DNA of 64,000 bases. It comes from Comamonas sp. GB3 AK4-5 (GTDB lineage: Bacteria; Pseudomonadota; Gammaproteobacteria; Burkholderiales; Burkholderiaceae_C). Location: positions 2,294,001 through 2,358,000 of the forward strand of contig NZ_CP166730.1 in NCBI RefSeq assembly GCF_041320665.1, written 5' to 3'. The position numbers were made by a program, and so were the translations under genes. The notes beneath the pieces are model-generated. The model had not been told where the DNA came from. It searched no databases and was given only the letters and a program-made list of their open reading frames with translations. Shown piece after piece: positions 23,671 to 33,300 of the stretch (position 1 is the stretch's first letter; the number at the start of each line of letters is the position of its first letter).

Positions 23671-26600
23671 CTAGTTAGTACTTAGCGTGTCGCCATCTCG
23701 CCTCACAGCCACGCTCAGCTTTGCAGACAGTGACTCGATGGCATCCTCCATGGAGCTTCTCAAGAACCACTCGTTAACCTCCCCATGAAGCTTGAGTAGC
23801 AACTGCAGCGCCTCATGACTGCCGTGGGCTGCTATTGCAGTCACCCCCACCAGAGAAAGGTTCGGCCTTTTCGCGTGTACGAACTTTTCCCCGAGGCATA
23901 GCGGTAGAGGAGGTGATGCGCGCCGAACTTCCCGGACAGCGTCGCTCATCTGGTGTCCGAAATCATCCTCCAGATCGAACACTGCAGCGTCAGGATCAAG
24001 TAACAGAACCTCGGCTCTCAGCCTTGCAAGCGCACGGATCGACCCGAGTTGAGAGGCGCAAGTCAGAAGCTGAAGTTTCTGCACAATGCTGAGGTCATCG
24101 CGATCCGACCATTTTTCCACCAATTGCATCCAGCGACCTGTGCCTGCGTGCGGAGCAGCATGGCGTAGCGCTCCGGACATAAACGAGTCCATCTCAAAGA
24201 CATACAACATTCCAGTTGTCGCAGCACGCCCCAGCCGGACAGCATCCGAAACTTCGACTACTCGCTCCTCGGCCAAGTCAGCGGCCCGCTCTGCAAGTAT
24301 TCGGTCAGGATGATGCCCAAACAAGGAAACCACCTGCGCCGCCAGCTCTATTCGCCCATCTACCATCTTCTCGAGGAGTTGCGAGAAGTCCAATCTATCA
24401 CCGAGCCGAGCAGAAAAAAGCTGAAAAATGTCCATAATATCTGGATGAATGTCGACCTCAGTAATGCACTTCGCGACGAAGGCGTTGAGCTCAGCAGTAG
24501 TGAAAAATGGCTGGCCGATATATTCCGCAATCTTTTTGCGTCTTTCAAGTGGAAGTTGTTCATCCCGCAGTACACGAATGAATTCATCACTGCGATGAGG
24601 GTCAACAGCGAGGAGGCTCATTGCCTCCCAAATTTCATCTTCATTCTCTTGATAAAAAGCACTCTGAATTAATCGAATCGACTCCGCGCTTAATGGTGGA
24701 CCCGCAATGCATAGGATTAGTAGCCTGGTCTTTCGAGGGAGGCGCTCATCCGATGCCGTAGCCAGAACTAATTCGCGCGAAACGCTGCCCGGAAGGAAAT
24801 GCGCTAACAAGCTGCATAGACCTTCCTGTTGTGTGCTCAGGTCGGTTTTATGGATACGATCAAGTATGGCCTTGAAAGCAACATTCCCAGCGGCACTAAT
24901 TGCCGGCTTGAAGCTGTGATAGAAAGTAAATCTATCCAGCTTCCCATCCATAAATCCTTTCAAGATGCTCATAGTCAGCTCCTGATCTTTTTCACGAGAC
25001 ACTATTTCCCCACCGCCATCGTGCATTAGCCATTTGTGATGTACGGCTGCTCTCAAGGCGGGCCGTATTGGGTTGGAAAAGCTCTCCGCTATCAGACCAC
25101 CCACCCGACTGCGCGCTCCATACGGCGCATCAACCCAAAACTGAACAAGCCTGTCTGCAACCTCGTTTCGTAATGAGGCATTGACGCGCGCGCCATTGGC
25201 AATGCATCGCCCGACAAGTCGAAGGCCGGTGCAGAAGGCGTCATCAGTCCTTTCCAACATGACACGAATGACGGGTATGGGATTTGGATGTTGCTCAAGA
25301 GCAAACTGAATGACTTGAGCCCAGGGGCGCAGGATCGCATCATCGATTCGACTCGACAGAGACTCAGGTACTTGCCGGAGCAAGTAGCACGCTGCCAGAT
25401 ACTCTTGAACGATTGGAAATGGGAACTGCAGTCTGATAGAGCTCTGCTGCCTCAAAATCCCGTTCGCACGCAAACGCTCGAAGAGCTGCTCTGCCTCATC
25501 ACTAGTCTGTCCGGCGCGAGAGATGAGCTCACGAACCTCACGTTCACTTGCACCGATTTCCTGTCGCTCCAGTCGCTCGAAAGCAAGAGTTTCCGCGATC
25601 TCACGAAGTAGCCCGACACGATCACTCCCACCGGCAATCACTTTATGAATATGGGGGGAGAAAAGGGTCTTCAGATACCCTTCAATTAGATCAGACCGAG
25701 TGGCAGGGAGATCAACGCTCACATCCTTGACTGTCGCTAGCAATATGCTTAGGAACAGAGGAATTCTCGCCAGATGTTTGATGTCAGGATGGACGTTTAA
25801 ACGTTCCATGAATGAATAAACATCGACGGCAGATAAGTGCTTTTTCATGGCCTCCACAAACCGCACCATGTCTTCGTCGCCGAGCGGGAGTAACTCTACT
25901 AGTCTCGCGTTCGATGGCTCCGATAGGACAGATGGATCGCGCACAGTGAGCATCCACGGGGCAGTTGAATAACGAGCGGAGAAGGTTTCTATTCGCCTCA
26001 GTAGCGCTGGCCGGGCACTCAGTGGAATTTCGTCCAGGCCATCAAAAAGCATGACGACTAAGCCCTGCTCTGCAAGCCTAGGCCAGTCAGCCCTAACCTC
26101 AAAATCCCGATTGATATGCGTCGCCAGAAATTCCATGATGCCGATATCACTGGCTGCCAACGAGGCCAGCGGAACAAGGACTGGCACGTAAGGTCCTCTG
26201 GCGAGACGCCCTGCGACAGCGCTTAAGAGTGCGGATTTACCATGCCCTGGCCCAGCGACAACAACACATCGATTGAGATGCTCTGAAGGAAATGCCTGCA
26301 TGTCGACCGCAGCGGCCTTCTCGAAAGCGCGTTCGAGCTGGTCTTCATCATCAAAATCCGAGAGCTGGGTACGCTCATAGAACTGGGCTCGCGGCCATAC
26401 AAATAAATCTTCTGTTGATCCAGATACTGATGTGCCGGGAATTTGAATTCGCGCCGTAGCCAAAACGGTGGCACGGTACGCAGGCAAACCCCATTCGGCA
26501 GGTTCGAGTACGTTGATTTCGTGCTCGGACAGGAGCCGCCGACGCAGCGGTGCTGCGCGAAACAGCATTCGTACACGAGCACCGCCGCCAGCGATATCGC

Positions 26601-27186
26601 GCAACGTAGTCAACAATGTCGCAGGGAGTACGAATTTTCCGCCCAGCCTCCGGCGTGAAAACTCGGCGAATATTTGATCCTCAGAAAGTATCTGAACCGT
26701 AGTGCGTCGCAGAATTTCCAGCAGTTCCGCAGGAGAGCCGATGAGCGACTCAATTCCAGAGAAGAGTTTCTTGTGCGCTTCAGCTAAGCTCTCTCGGAAT
26801 GCAGCCTCATCCAGAGATGATGCTGCTCGCTGGCAGATGTCACGAAGGTTCCTAGCCTGGGGTGTCAATCCTTCCAGAACGATTGTCAGCTGATCGTCCG
26901 GACCAAAGTCCACCCGATTAAACTGCATACGGAGACTCTTCCAAAGTGCTTTCCACGGTTCACTGCCAGGCGTGATGTCGGTCTTGACGTTCAAGTACTG
27001 ACAGTGACCATCTGCGTAACGGACAACGATGTCATCAACATCGGCAGGTGCTTCGACACGAACCTCAATGACTCGCTCTCTGGGAGGAACCGCGCCTAGT
27101 TCCAACAGATCGGCAAGATTAAGCGCCGCGACGCTGTTCTGATAGAAGATTCCCGCCTGAGTGGTTGCGCCGCCAGCCTCCGCCAT
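23671..27186 (-). CDS. NACHT-type STAND NTPase with N-terminal predicted PD-(D/E)xK nuclease (candidate anti-phage protein)
   Basis: A 1171-residue single-gene protein; ATG 27186 follows AAGGGGAGA. Residues ~1-150 look like a Cap4/DUF4297-type nuclease: QAGIFYQNSVAALNLADLL, an acidic E45, DD at 51-52, and YLNVK ending at K68. Residues ~305-500 form a NACHT NTPase: Walker A GPGHGKSA at 312-319, Walker B VVMLFDGLDEIP with D382 and DE at 385-386, then RIPLFLSILLA (474-484). The last ~550 residues are helical, HEAT/TPR-like, as in the sensor ends of Avs and bNACHT proteins. The gene has clearly lower GC than its neighbours, with an IS1182 element 200 bp upstream. Defence by target sensing and DNA cleavage is inference; no phage-defence partner gene is adjacent. 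Confidence 0.82.
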   Translation of the reverse strand: MAEAGGATTQAGIFYQNSVAALNLADLLELGAVPPRERVIEVRVEAPADVDDIVVRYADGHCQYLNVKTDITPGSEPWKALWKSLRMQFNRVDFGPDDQLTIVLEGLTPQARNLRDICQRAASSLDEAAFRESLAEAHKKLFSGIESLIGSPAELLEILRRTTVQILSEDQIFAEFSRRRLGGKFVLPATLLTTLRDIAGGGARVRMLFRAAPLRRRLLSEHEINVLEPAEWGLPAYRATVLATARIQIPGTSVSGSTEDLFVWPRAQFYERTQLSDFDDEDQLERAFEKAAAVDMQAFPSEHLNRCVVVAGPGHGKSALLSAVAGRLARGPYVPVLVPLASLAASDIGIMEFLATHINRDFEVRADWPRLAEQGLVVMLFDGLDEIPLSARPALLRRIETFSARYSTAPWMLTVRDPSVLSEPSNARLVELLPLGDEDMVRFVEAMKKHLSAVDVYSFMERLNVHPDIKHLARIPLFLSILLATVKDVSVDLPATRSDLIEGYLKTLFSPHIHKVIAGGSDRVGLLREIAETLAFERLERQEIGASEREVRELISRAGQTSDEAEQLFERLRANGILRQQSSIRLQFPFPIVQEYLAACYLLRQVPESLSSRIDDAILRPWAQVIQFALEQHPNPIPVIRVMLERTDDAFCTGLRLVGRCIANGARVNASLRNEVADRLVQFWVDAPYGARSRVGGLIAESFSNPIRPALRAAVHHKWLMHDGGGEIVSREKDQELTMSILKGFMDGKLDRFTFYHSFKPAISAAGNVAFKAILDRIHKTDLSTQQEGLCSLLAHFLPGSVSRELVLATASDERLPRKTRLLILCIAGPPLSAESIRLIQSAFYQENEDEIWEAMSLLAVDPHRSDEFIRVLRDEQLPLERRKKIAEYIGQPFFTTAELNAFVAKCITEVDIHPDIMDIFQLFSARLGDRLDFSQLLEKMVDGRIELAAQVVSLFGHHPDRILAERAADLAEERVVEVSDAVRLGRAATTGMLYVFEMDSFMSGALRHAAPHAGTGRWMQLVEKWSDRDDLSIVQKLQLLTCASQLGSIRALARLRAEVLLLDPDAAVFDLEDDFGHQMSDAVREVRRASPPLPLCLGEKFVHAKRPNLSLVGVTAIAAHGSHEALQLLLKLHGEVNEWFLRSSMEDAIESLSAKLSVAVRRDGDTLSTN

Positions 27187-27385
27187 GCCATTTTCTCCCC
27201 TTGGTCTACCACTCAGAGTACGTGCTCTGGCGTGCCAAGACGCAAATGTTACACACCGCGCGACAAATTGACGTTGTCTGAGTCGCGCCTTTCCTAGAGC
27301 TGCCGCTAGCGACCGGCAGCATTGGGACGGCTGCCGAATTTCGTGGTTGACCGCTTCTGCAGCGGCTGAGCGGCGGCAACGGGTC

Positions 27386-29071
27386 GAGGCTGTGTGGAAA
27401 CTCAAAAACTTCACCGGCATCTCAGCCAATGGGTCAACAAGCTCTTGCATTTCGTGGTGTTGAAGATTTTTTCCCTCAAGAACGACCTGTCCCCTCCCAA
27501 TCGGGCATCCAACGCCGTTTCTGACTCCAATTTCACCCTTTAAAAGGGCTCACCTGCCTACCAGACGCATTGCAGCCATGGTTCTTGCGAACCCAAGAAT
27601 TCCAAGCACTCGCTTAAGGTTGTAGGCCAGCACATTCAAGCTCATCTCGGTGCTCACATTCGGCAGCCGCCTGGTTAGGAAGTGCGTGTACCCCATCCAA
27701 TGCTTGAGCGTGCCGAACACATGCTCCACCGTCCGCCTTCTCACCATCATGGCGTCAGGCATTTGGTCCAAACGCTGCTGCGCTCGCTCCACGACGTCTT
27801 CGTGCTCCCATCGACTGATGCGGCGGTAATCGCTGGGCGTGCACTGGGATTTGATTGGGCATTGTTTGCAAGCGCTGCTCCAGTAGCGTCGCATTTGCAG
27901 ACCTGCCTCCTCGCGGGTGAAGCGGTAGATGGCCCGCTGTCCTGCGGGGCACTGGTATTCGTCATCTTTCTGGATGTAGATGAAGTCTGAGCGATCGAAG
28001 CGGCCTTTGGCACGCGCACCAGATGTATTGGGCTTGGGAAGAATGGCTGCTACACCAGTGTCTTCGCATGCTTTGATCTGCTCACCACTGTAATAGCCAC
28101 GGTCCGCAATGGCTTGCAGCTTGCGTTTGCCCATGGCCTTGCGTGCAGCCAGTGCCATGGCAGCAAGAGCACTTCTGTCATGGCCTTGATTGATCACTTC
28201 ATGGGCGACGATCAGATGATGTTTGGCATCTACCGCTACCTGAACGTTATAGGCCACCATGCCAGAGCCTCGGCCACTGGTGGCCATGGATCTGGCATCT
28301 GGGTCTGTTGTTGATAGCTGCTTGTCCGGCTGCTCTTTGAGTTGTTCCTTCACCTCATCGAGTGCCTGCATTTGTTTGCGCAGCAAGGCTATCTTGTCTT
28401 GGAGTCGGGTGGTCCGCGCCTCAAGCTCCGCAGGCTGCGTGCGATCTGCTGTATCCAGATCTGCCAGGTAGCGCTGAATGCTTTCTTCGATCTGCTGTTG
28501 GCGCTTGTCAATCTTGCCCAAGGTGAAGTTCTTGTCACGAGTGTTGACGGCTTTGAACTTGCTGCCATCAATCGCTACCAGAGCCTTGGTAAACAGCTTC
28601 AGATCACGACACAGCACTACGAACCGGCGGCATACATTGCGGATGCCTGCGCCGTTATCTCGACGGAAATCAGCGATTGTTTTGAAGTCAGGTGACAAAC
28701 GGCCAGTGAGCCACATGAGCTCCACATTGCGCTGCGCTTCACGCTCCAGGCAGCGGCTGGATTGGATGCGGTTGAGATACCCGTAGATGTAGACCTTGAG
28801 CAGTACCGCAGGGTGATAAGCCGGGCGACCTGTGGCTGCAGGTGTTGCCCCATCAAAGCCCATCGAACACAAGTCCAGTTCTTCAACGAACGCATCGACA
28901 ATGCGCACGGGATTGTCTACACCCACAAAGTCATCGAGACACTCGGGCAGCAAGGTCACTTGCTCGCGGGCCTGGCCTTCAATGAATCGCTTCATGGGTC
29001 ACCTCGCTAAAACCGGGTGCTGTGATTTTAAATTTTGAAGCGTGAGCGGCCAAGCGTTTTCACACAGCCTC
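27386..29071 (-). mobile_element. IS1182-family insertion sequence, complete, with 4-bp target duplication
   Basis: A 1686-bp element. The ends are GAGGCTGTGTGGAAAC (27386-27401) and, inverted, GAGGCTGTGTGAAAAC (29056-29071), one mismatch in 16. GGTC is present directly outside both ends (27382-27385 and 29072-29075), as expected of a target-site duplication. It encodes one intact transposase. The insertion lies in non-coding sequence between the NACHT gene and the DUF1697 gene. Confidence 0.88.
27550..28995 (-). CDS. IS1182-family transposase
   Basis: A 481-residue DDE transposase. The N-terminal DUF772-like region reads RPAYHPAVLLKVYIYGYLNR and LSPDFKTIADFRRDN. DDE residues fit LVAIDGSKFKAVN, AIADRGYYSGEQI and the C-terminal RTVEHVFGTLKHWMGY (the E of VEH). 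A Cys-rich insert (CPAGQ, CKQCPIKSQC) is usual for the family. The frame is complete, so the element may still be mobile. Confidence 0.95.
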   Translation of the reverse strand: MKRFIEGQAREQVTLLPECLDDFVGVDNPVRIVDAFVEELDLCSMGFDGATPAATGRPAYHPAVLLKVYIYGYLNRIQSSRCLEREAQRNVELMWLTGRLSPDFKTIADFRRDNGAGIRNVCRRFVVLCRDLKLFTKALVAIDGSKFKAVNTRDKNFTLGKIDKRQQQIEESIQRYLADLDTADRTQPAELEARTTRLQDKIALLRKQMQALDEVKEQLKEQPDKQLSTTDPDARSMATSGRGSGMVAYNVQVAVDAKHHLIVAHEVINQGHDRSALAAMALAARKAMGKRKLQAIADRGYYSGEQIKACEDTGVAAILPKPNTSGARAKGRFDRSDFIYIQKDDEYQCPAGQRAIYRFTREEAGLQMRRYWSSACKQCPIKSQCTPSDYRRISRWEHEDVVERAQQRLDQMPDAMMVRRRTVEHVFGTLKHWMGYTHFLTRRLPNVSTEMSLNVLAYNLKRVLGILGFARTMAAMRLVGR

Positions 29072-29112
29072 GGTCGGAAGCCGCCATGTGCACACCGCCA
29101 AAAGCCCGCAGC

Positions 29113-29625
29113 TCACATCGCTCCCGCCATCTCCACCAACTTGGCCACCGTATTCATATTCCTGGCCGTGCCCTGTTCGGCCGCCGGAATCTTGAGCTTG
29201 GAGCGGCCCATGTCTGCACCATAGGCCACATAGATTTCGCGTGCGCCCAGTTGGACCTGCTCGTCAACCTGGCCACGGATTTGCTTCAGGGTGTCTGCGG
29301 GCGGCGGTGCATCCAGAAAAATGGCCACCGTGCGCTTGCCTGGGGCTTGGGGGAAAGGGTTGGCCGCGAGCACCTCGGCCATTTCCTGGGTGGTGCGCAC
29401 GAGCACGCCTACCGGCTTGCCTGCATAGGCGGCCAATCGACGGGCCAGCGCGGCCTGGATTTGGGGCGCGGTTTGTTCGGTGCGAAACACCACATTGCCG
29501 CTGGCGATATAGGTTTGCACCTGCGCAAAGCCTTCGGCCTCGCACATGGCTTTCAACTCCGTCATGGGCAGCTTGCCGCTGCCGCCGACATTGACGGCAC
29601 GCAGCAGCGCGATATAGGTGGGCAT
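29113..29625 (-). CDS. DUF1697 domain protein
   Basis: A 170-residue protein starting MPTYIALLRAVNVGGSGKLP, the standard DUF1697 opening, with TYIASGNVVFR and NPFPQAPGKRTVAIFL following. AAGGGAAG precedes ATG 29625. The family is widespread, cytosolic and functionally unassigned. It starts 11 bp after the acetyltransferase gene ends, so the two are likely co-transcribed. Confidence 0.92.
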   Translation of the reverse strand: MPTYIALLRAVNVGGSGKLPMTELKAMCEAEGFAQVQTYIASGNVVFRTEQTAPQIQAALARRLAAYAGKPVGVLVRTTQEMAEVLAANPFPQAPGKRTVAIFLDAPPPADTLKQIRGQVDEQVQLGAREIYVAYGADMGRSKLKIPAAEQGTARNMNTVAKLVEMAGAM

Positions 29626-29636
29626 GGGGCTTCCCT

Positions 29637-30278
29637 TCAAGGGGTGTCGGCTGCAGCGCGTTCCAGCGCGTCGATATCGCAGGCACACAGCAGGGGCTGC
29701 AGGCGCTGGAATTTTTCGGCTGGCCAGTCGTAGATCTTGAGCGCCAGCAGCCGCGCAATCACGTCCTCGGCAAAGCGGTGCTTGATGTGCTGGGCCGGGT
29801 TGCCGCCCACCACGCTATAGGGCGCCACATCGCGGGTGACCACGGCGTTGGCTGCCACCACGGCACCTTCGCCAATGCTCACGCCCGGCATGATCATGGC
29901 GCGCATGCCAATCCAGGCGCCGTCGCCTAGGGTGGTGGGGCCTTTGCCCTGGTAGGCCTTGCTGATGTTGTCGGCAAAGGGGTAGAGGCTGAACCAGTCG
30001 GCCCGGTGGGTGTGGTTGCCCCCCATCAAAATCACCGCCTCAGCGCCTATGCACACATAGTCGCCAATGTAGAGCGGGTCAATCTCCCACTGCGGTTGCC
30101 AGTGCTGCAGGCTGTAGGCATCGCCATACAGATAGCGCACCACCGACTGCTCGAAGCCGCCATCCCAGGCATCGCTGTAATAGCTGTGCTGGCCTTTGAT
30201 GTGGATGTGGGGGTTGCGCACGGTCTGGTGCAGCATTTCCACGCGGGACCAGTGCTTGGGTGGTGGTGGGGTAGACAT
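29637..30278 (-). CDS. CatB/Vat-type hexapeptide acetyltransferase
   Basis: A 213-residue left-handed beta-helix acyltransferase. Features of xenobiotic acetyltransferases are the N-terminal HSYYSDAW segment, YIGDYVCIGAEAVILMGGNH (catalytic His in GGNHTHR), the loop DWFSLYPFAD, and hexapeptide turns IGMRAMIMPGVSIGEGAVVA and VVGGNPAQHIKHRF. Relatives acetylate chloramphenicol or streptogramin A, but chromosomal copies often have other roles, so resistance should not be assumed. Confidence 0.88.
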   Translation of the reverse strand: MSTPPPPKHWSRVEMLHQTVRNPHIHIKGQHSYYSDAWDGGFEQSVVRYLYGDAYSLQHWQPQWEIDPLYIGDYVCIGAEAVILMGGNHTHRADWFSLYPFADNISKAYQGKGPTTLGDGAWIGMRAMIMPGVSIGEGAVVAANAVVTRDVAPYSVVGGNPAQHIKHRFAEDVIARLLALKIYDWPAEKFQRLQPLLCACDIDALERAAADTP

Positions 30279-30308
30279 CAGTGCTTCTCTTTCTTTTGTA
30301 GTGCATGC

Positions 30309-30345
30309 ACCCAAAAAAACAAACCCCGCCGAGGGCGGGGTTGTG
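30309..30345 (-). terminator. Terminator downstream of ttrA
   Basis: Read leftward, AACCCCGCC, CTC and GGCGGGGTT are followed by TGTTTTTTT. It ends the ttrBCA transcript before the next leftward gene. Confidence 0.88.
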
Positions 30346-30390
30346 GGGCGCGCTGGCGGTAATGCTAGCGCAGCAAGCCTGCTCGGGTGT

Positions 30391-33300
30391 TTAGACCTTG
30401 CGCACCTTCACCGGCAGGCCCTGGCGCACCACGGCGCCGGACACCCAGTCGATCCAGGTGTTGTCCTTGGCAGGGCGGGTGGGGTCGGTAAAGCCCAGGC
30501 GGTTGAGGTTGACGCCGTTGCCATGCTGGGGGTTGGCATGGGTGGGCTTGCCGTCCACGGTGTGGGCCACGGCGCCCAGTTGCTTGTGGCCATAGCCGTA
30601 CTCGATGGCAATGGCACCGGGGGCCACGCCCTCGCGCACCAGGGCCACGCCCTGCAGCTTGGCGCCGGGGGTGGAAACCTCGATGTGGTCGCCATTGGCA
30701 ATGCCCAGCTTGGCCGCATCCACCTTGTGCAGGCTGATGGGGTTGTGCGGGTGCACCTGGCGCAGGCGCGAGGCGGCAATCGACATGCTGCTCATCAGAT
30801 TGGACTTGTAGCTGCTCATGGTCAGCGGCCATTCCTGCTCGGGGTAGAGCTTGCGCATATCGCTGCCGTCGGCAAAGCGGGTGGGGTACCAGGTGGGGCA
30901 GCCGCTGTAGCGCTCGCCGGTCATGGAGTGGCGCATCTTGGACAGGCCTTCGTGCCAGATTTGCACCGGGAACTTGTAGGCCGCCTTGATGTGCTCGTCC
31001 TTCCAGGCGTCTTCCACGCGGTCAAAGCGGCCGCCACGGCTCATCACCATGGCCACGCGGCGCACTTCCTCGGGCTTGACGCGGGCTTCGAGCGCCGGCA
31101 TCCATTTGGCTAAGCCGGTGATGGCGATGTCGTCATCGCTGGCTTCGGGCACGGGCTTGCCGGCCTGGTAGGCGATGTTGCACATGCCGCGCAGGTAGAA
31201 GTCTTCAGAGCTTTCCAGATCCAGTGGCTCGCCTTCCTTGGTGCTCATGGCGTTCTTGCCAAAGCCGGGCAGCTGCAGCTGCTTGGCCACGGCAAACACA
31301 AAGCTCTCAAAGCTCACGGGCTTGCCTTCGGCCGTCTTGGCCGTGGCGGCTTCCACCACAGGCCAGCGCACGGTGCTGCTCTTGGCCACCACGTCGGCCC
31401 AGGGGGCGCCAATGCCCCAGCTTTCGTAGGTGACGGTGTCGGGCACGATGTAGTCGGCCAGGGCCGAGGTCTCGTTGATAAAGGGGTCCACCGAGACAAA
31501 CAGCGGCAGCTTCTTGGGGTCTTTGATGGCATCCACCAGCGCGTTCTCGAAGCCGCAGATGGCGTACACCGGGTTGCTCATGTGGTTGATCCAGGCCTTG
31601 ACCGGATAGGGGTAGCCCAGCATGCCGGCGGCCAGCATTTCGCTGGACAGGCCGCCAGGGGCCGGATACCAGGGGGCCTTGGCGGGGTAGGGGTTCTCGC
31701 CGGCCTCTTTTTTGCGCTTGAACTCGCTGGTCTTTTCGTAGGGGAAGCGGGTGCGCGACAGGGCCACGCCCGTGGGCTTCACCGCGCCTTCGAACTGGGC
31801 GAAGTTGTAGCGCGGGCCGGGGCCAAAGGGGCCGAAGGGGCCGGCGTCCAGCACCCAGCCGCCCTTGACGTTGAGGTTGCCGATCAGATTGTTCAGCATG
31901 GCAATGGCATAGGCCGTGTAAAAGCCCGAGCCGCTCATGGTGCCGCCGTGGGAGTTGGCCACGGCCTGCTTGCCATGGCTGGTGAACTCCTTGGCCAGGG
32001 CTTCGATCTCGGCTACGGGCACGCCGCACAGGGCGGAGTATTCCTCCAGCGTCTGCTTATGGGCTTCGGCACGCAGCTTCACAAACGAGGAGCACAGGGC
32101 CATGGGGGCTGGGTCTTCGGCGGCGTCAGCTGCCTTGATGGGGGTGAAGGCGCGCTCCACCACCAGCTCGGCGGCCTGGTCCACGGTGTGGGGGGCCAGG
32201 CTGCCATCGGCCAGCTGCACCACGTACACATCTTCGGCAGGCGTTTTCTCGTCCACCGGCTCGGGCATGGGCAGGCCGATGTCGGCGCCGCGCAAAAACT
32301 GGCCGTAGCGTGGGTGCTTGGGCTCGTTGATGAGCAAATGGGTGGCGTTGCTCCAGCTGGCTTCGCCGGCGGCGGCCATGGCTACAGGGCCGGGCTGGGT
32401 CAGGAACTGCTTGTCATAGCGCTCGTTGTCGATGATCCAGCGGATCAGGCCCATGGCCAGGGCCAGGTCGGTGGCGGGCTTGATGGGCAGCCAGCGGTTG
32501 TTGTCACCGGCGGCCAGGCTGGACGAGGTGGGCAGCACGGGCGAGACCACCACGTACTTATAGGTCTGCTCGGGGCGGGTGCGGGCCTCGGACAGCTCGC
32601 GGCCCATGCGCTGGAAGGGGTTGCCGGCCTGGGCGGGCGCCGTGCCGATGAACAGGCCGAAGCGGGAGTTCTTCCAGTCCGGCTTGCCGTGGGGCATGCC
32701 GGGGATGTTGCCCAGGGCCGCCGCCGTGCCCACGCGGTAGGTTTGGCCGCAGTAGGCGCCGTGGTTGGCCACGTTGACCGTGCCAAAGGACTGCTTTGCA
32801 AAGCGGTTGATCAGGGGCGTGCGGCCTTCGTTGGAGGCATCGGTCACCAGCAGCTGGTTGGCCTTGGGGCCGTATTCGGGGTTGTCGGCGTCGATCAGCG
32901 TGTTCACGTCGCGGATGGCGGCCAGGCCTTCCACATGGCCTTCGCCAAACAGGTCGCCGCCTTCGCAGATTTCACGCACCAGCTCTTCCAGGGTGATGCT
33001 CTTCCACTGGCCGGAGCCGCGCGGGCCCACGCGCTTGAGCGGGCCCAGCACGCGGTGCGGAGCCTTTTGGTGCTCGAACATGGCCGAGCCGCGTGCGCAG
33101 CTGGTGGCGCGGCCTTCCAGGCCGTTGTCGCCGCCCAGCATGGCATAGACCTCGCGCACCGGCGTGTCCATGGGCGCATGGCGGGTGGTGGCCAGCGGGT
33201 GGTAGGGGTTGCCGGCCACGCGCAGGATCTGGTTGTGCTCGGTGTCCACGCGTACGCGGATGCCGCATTGCGTCCAGCAGCCCAGGCAGGAAGAGGGGCT

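Noticed and set aside
27187..27450. Upstream extension of the NACHT protein frame by 88 residues
   Set aside because: The frame runs into the IS1182 end; ATG 27186 has a good ribosome site and begins where the nuclease-like domain begins.
29637..30278. Calling the hexapeptide acetyltransferase an antibiotic-resistance gene
   Set aside because: Chromosomal CatB/Vat-like proteins often have other substrates; no resistance context is present.
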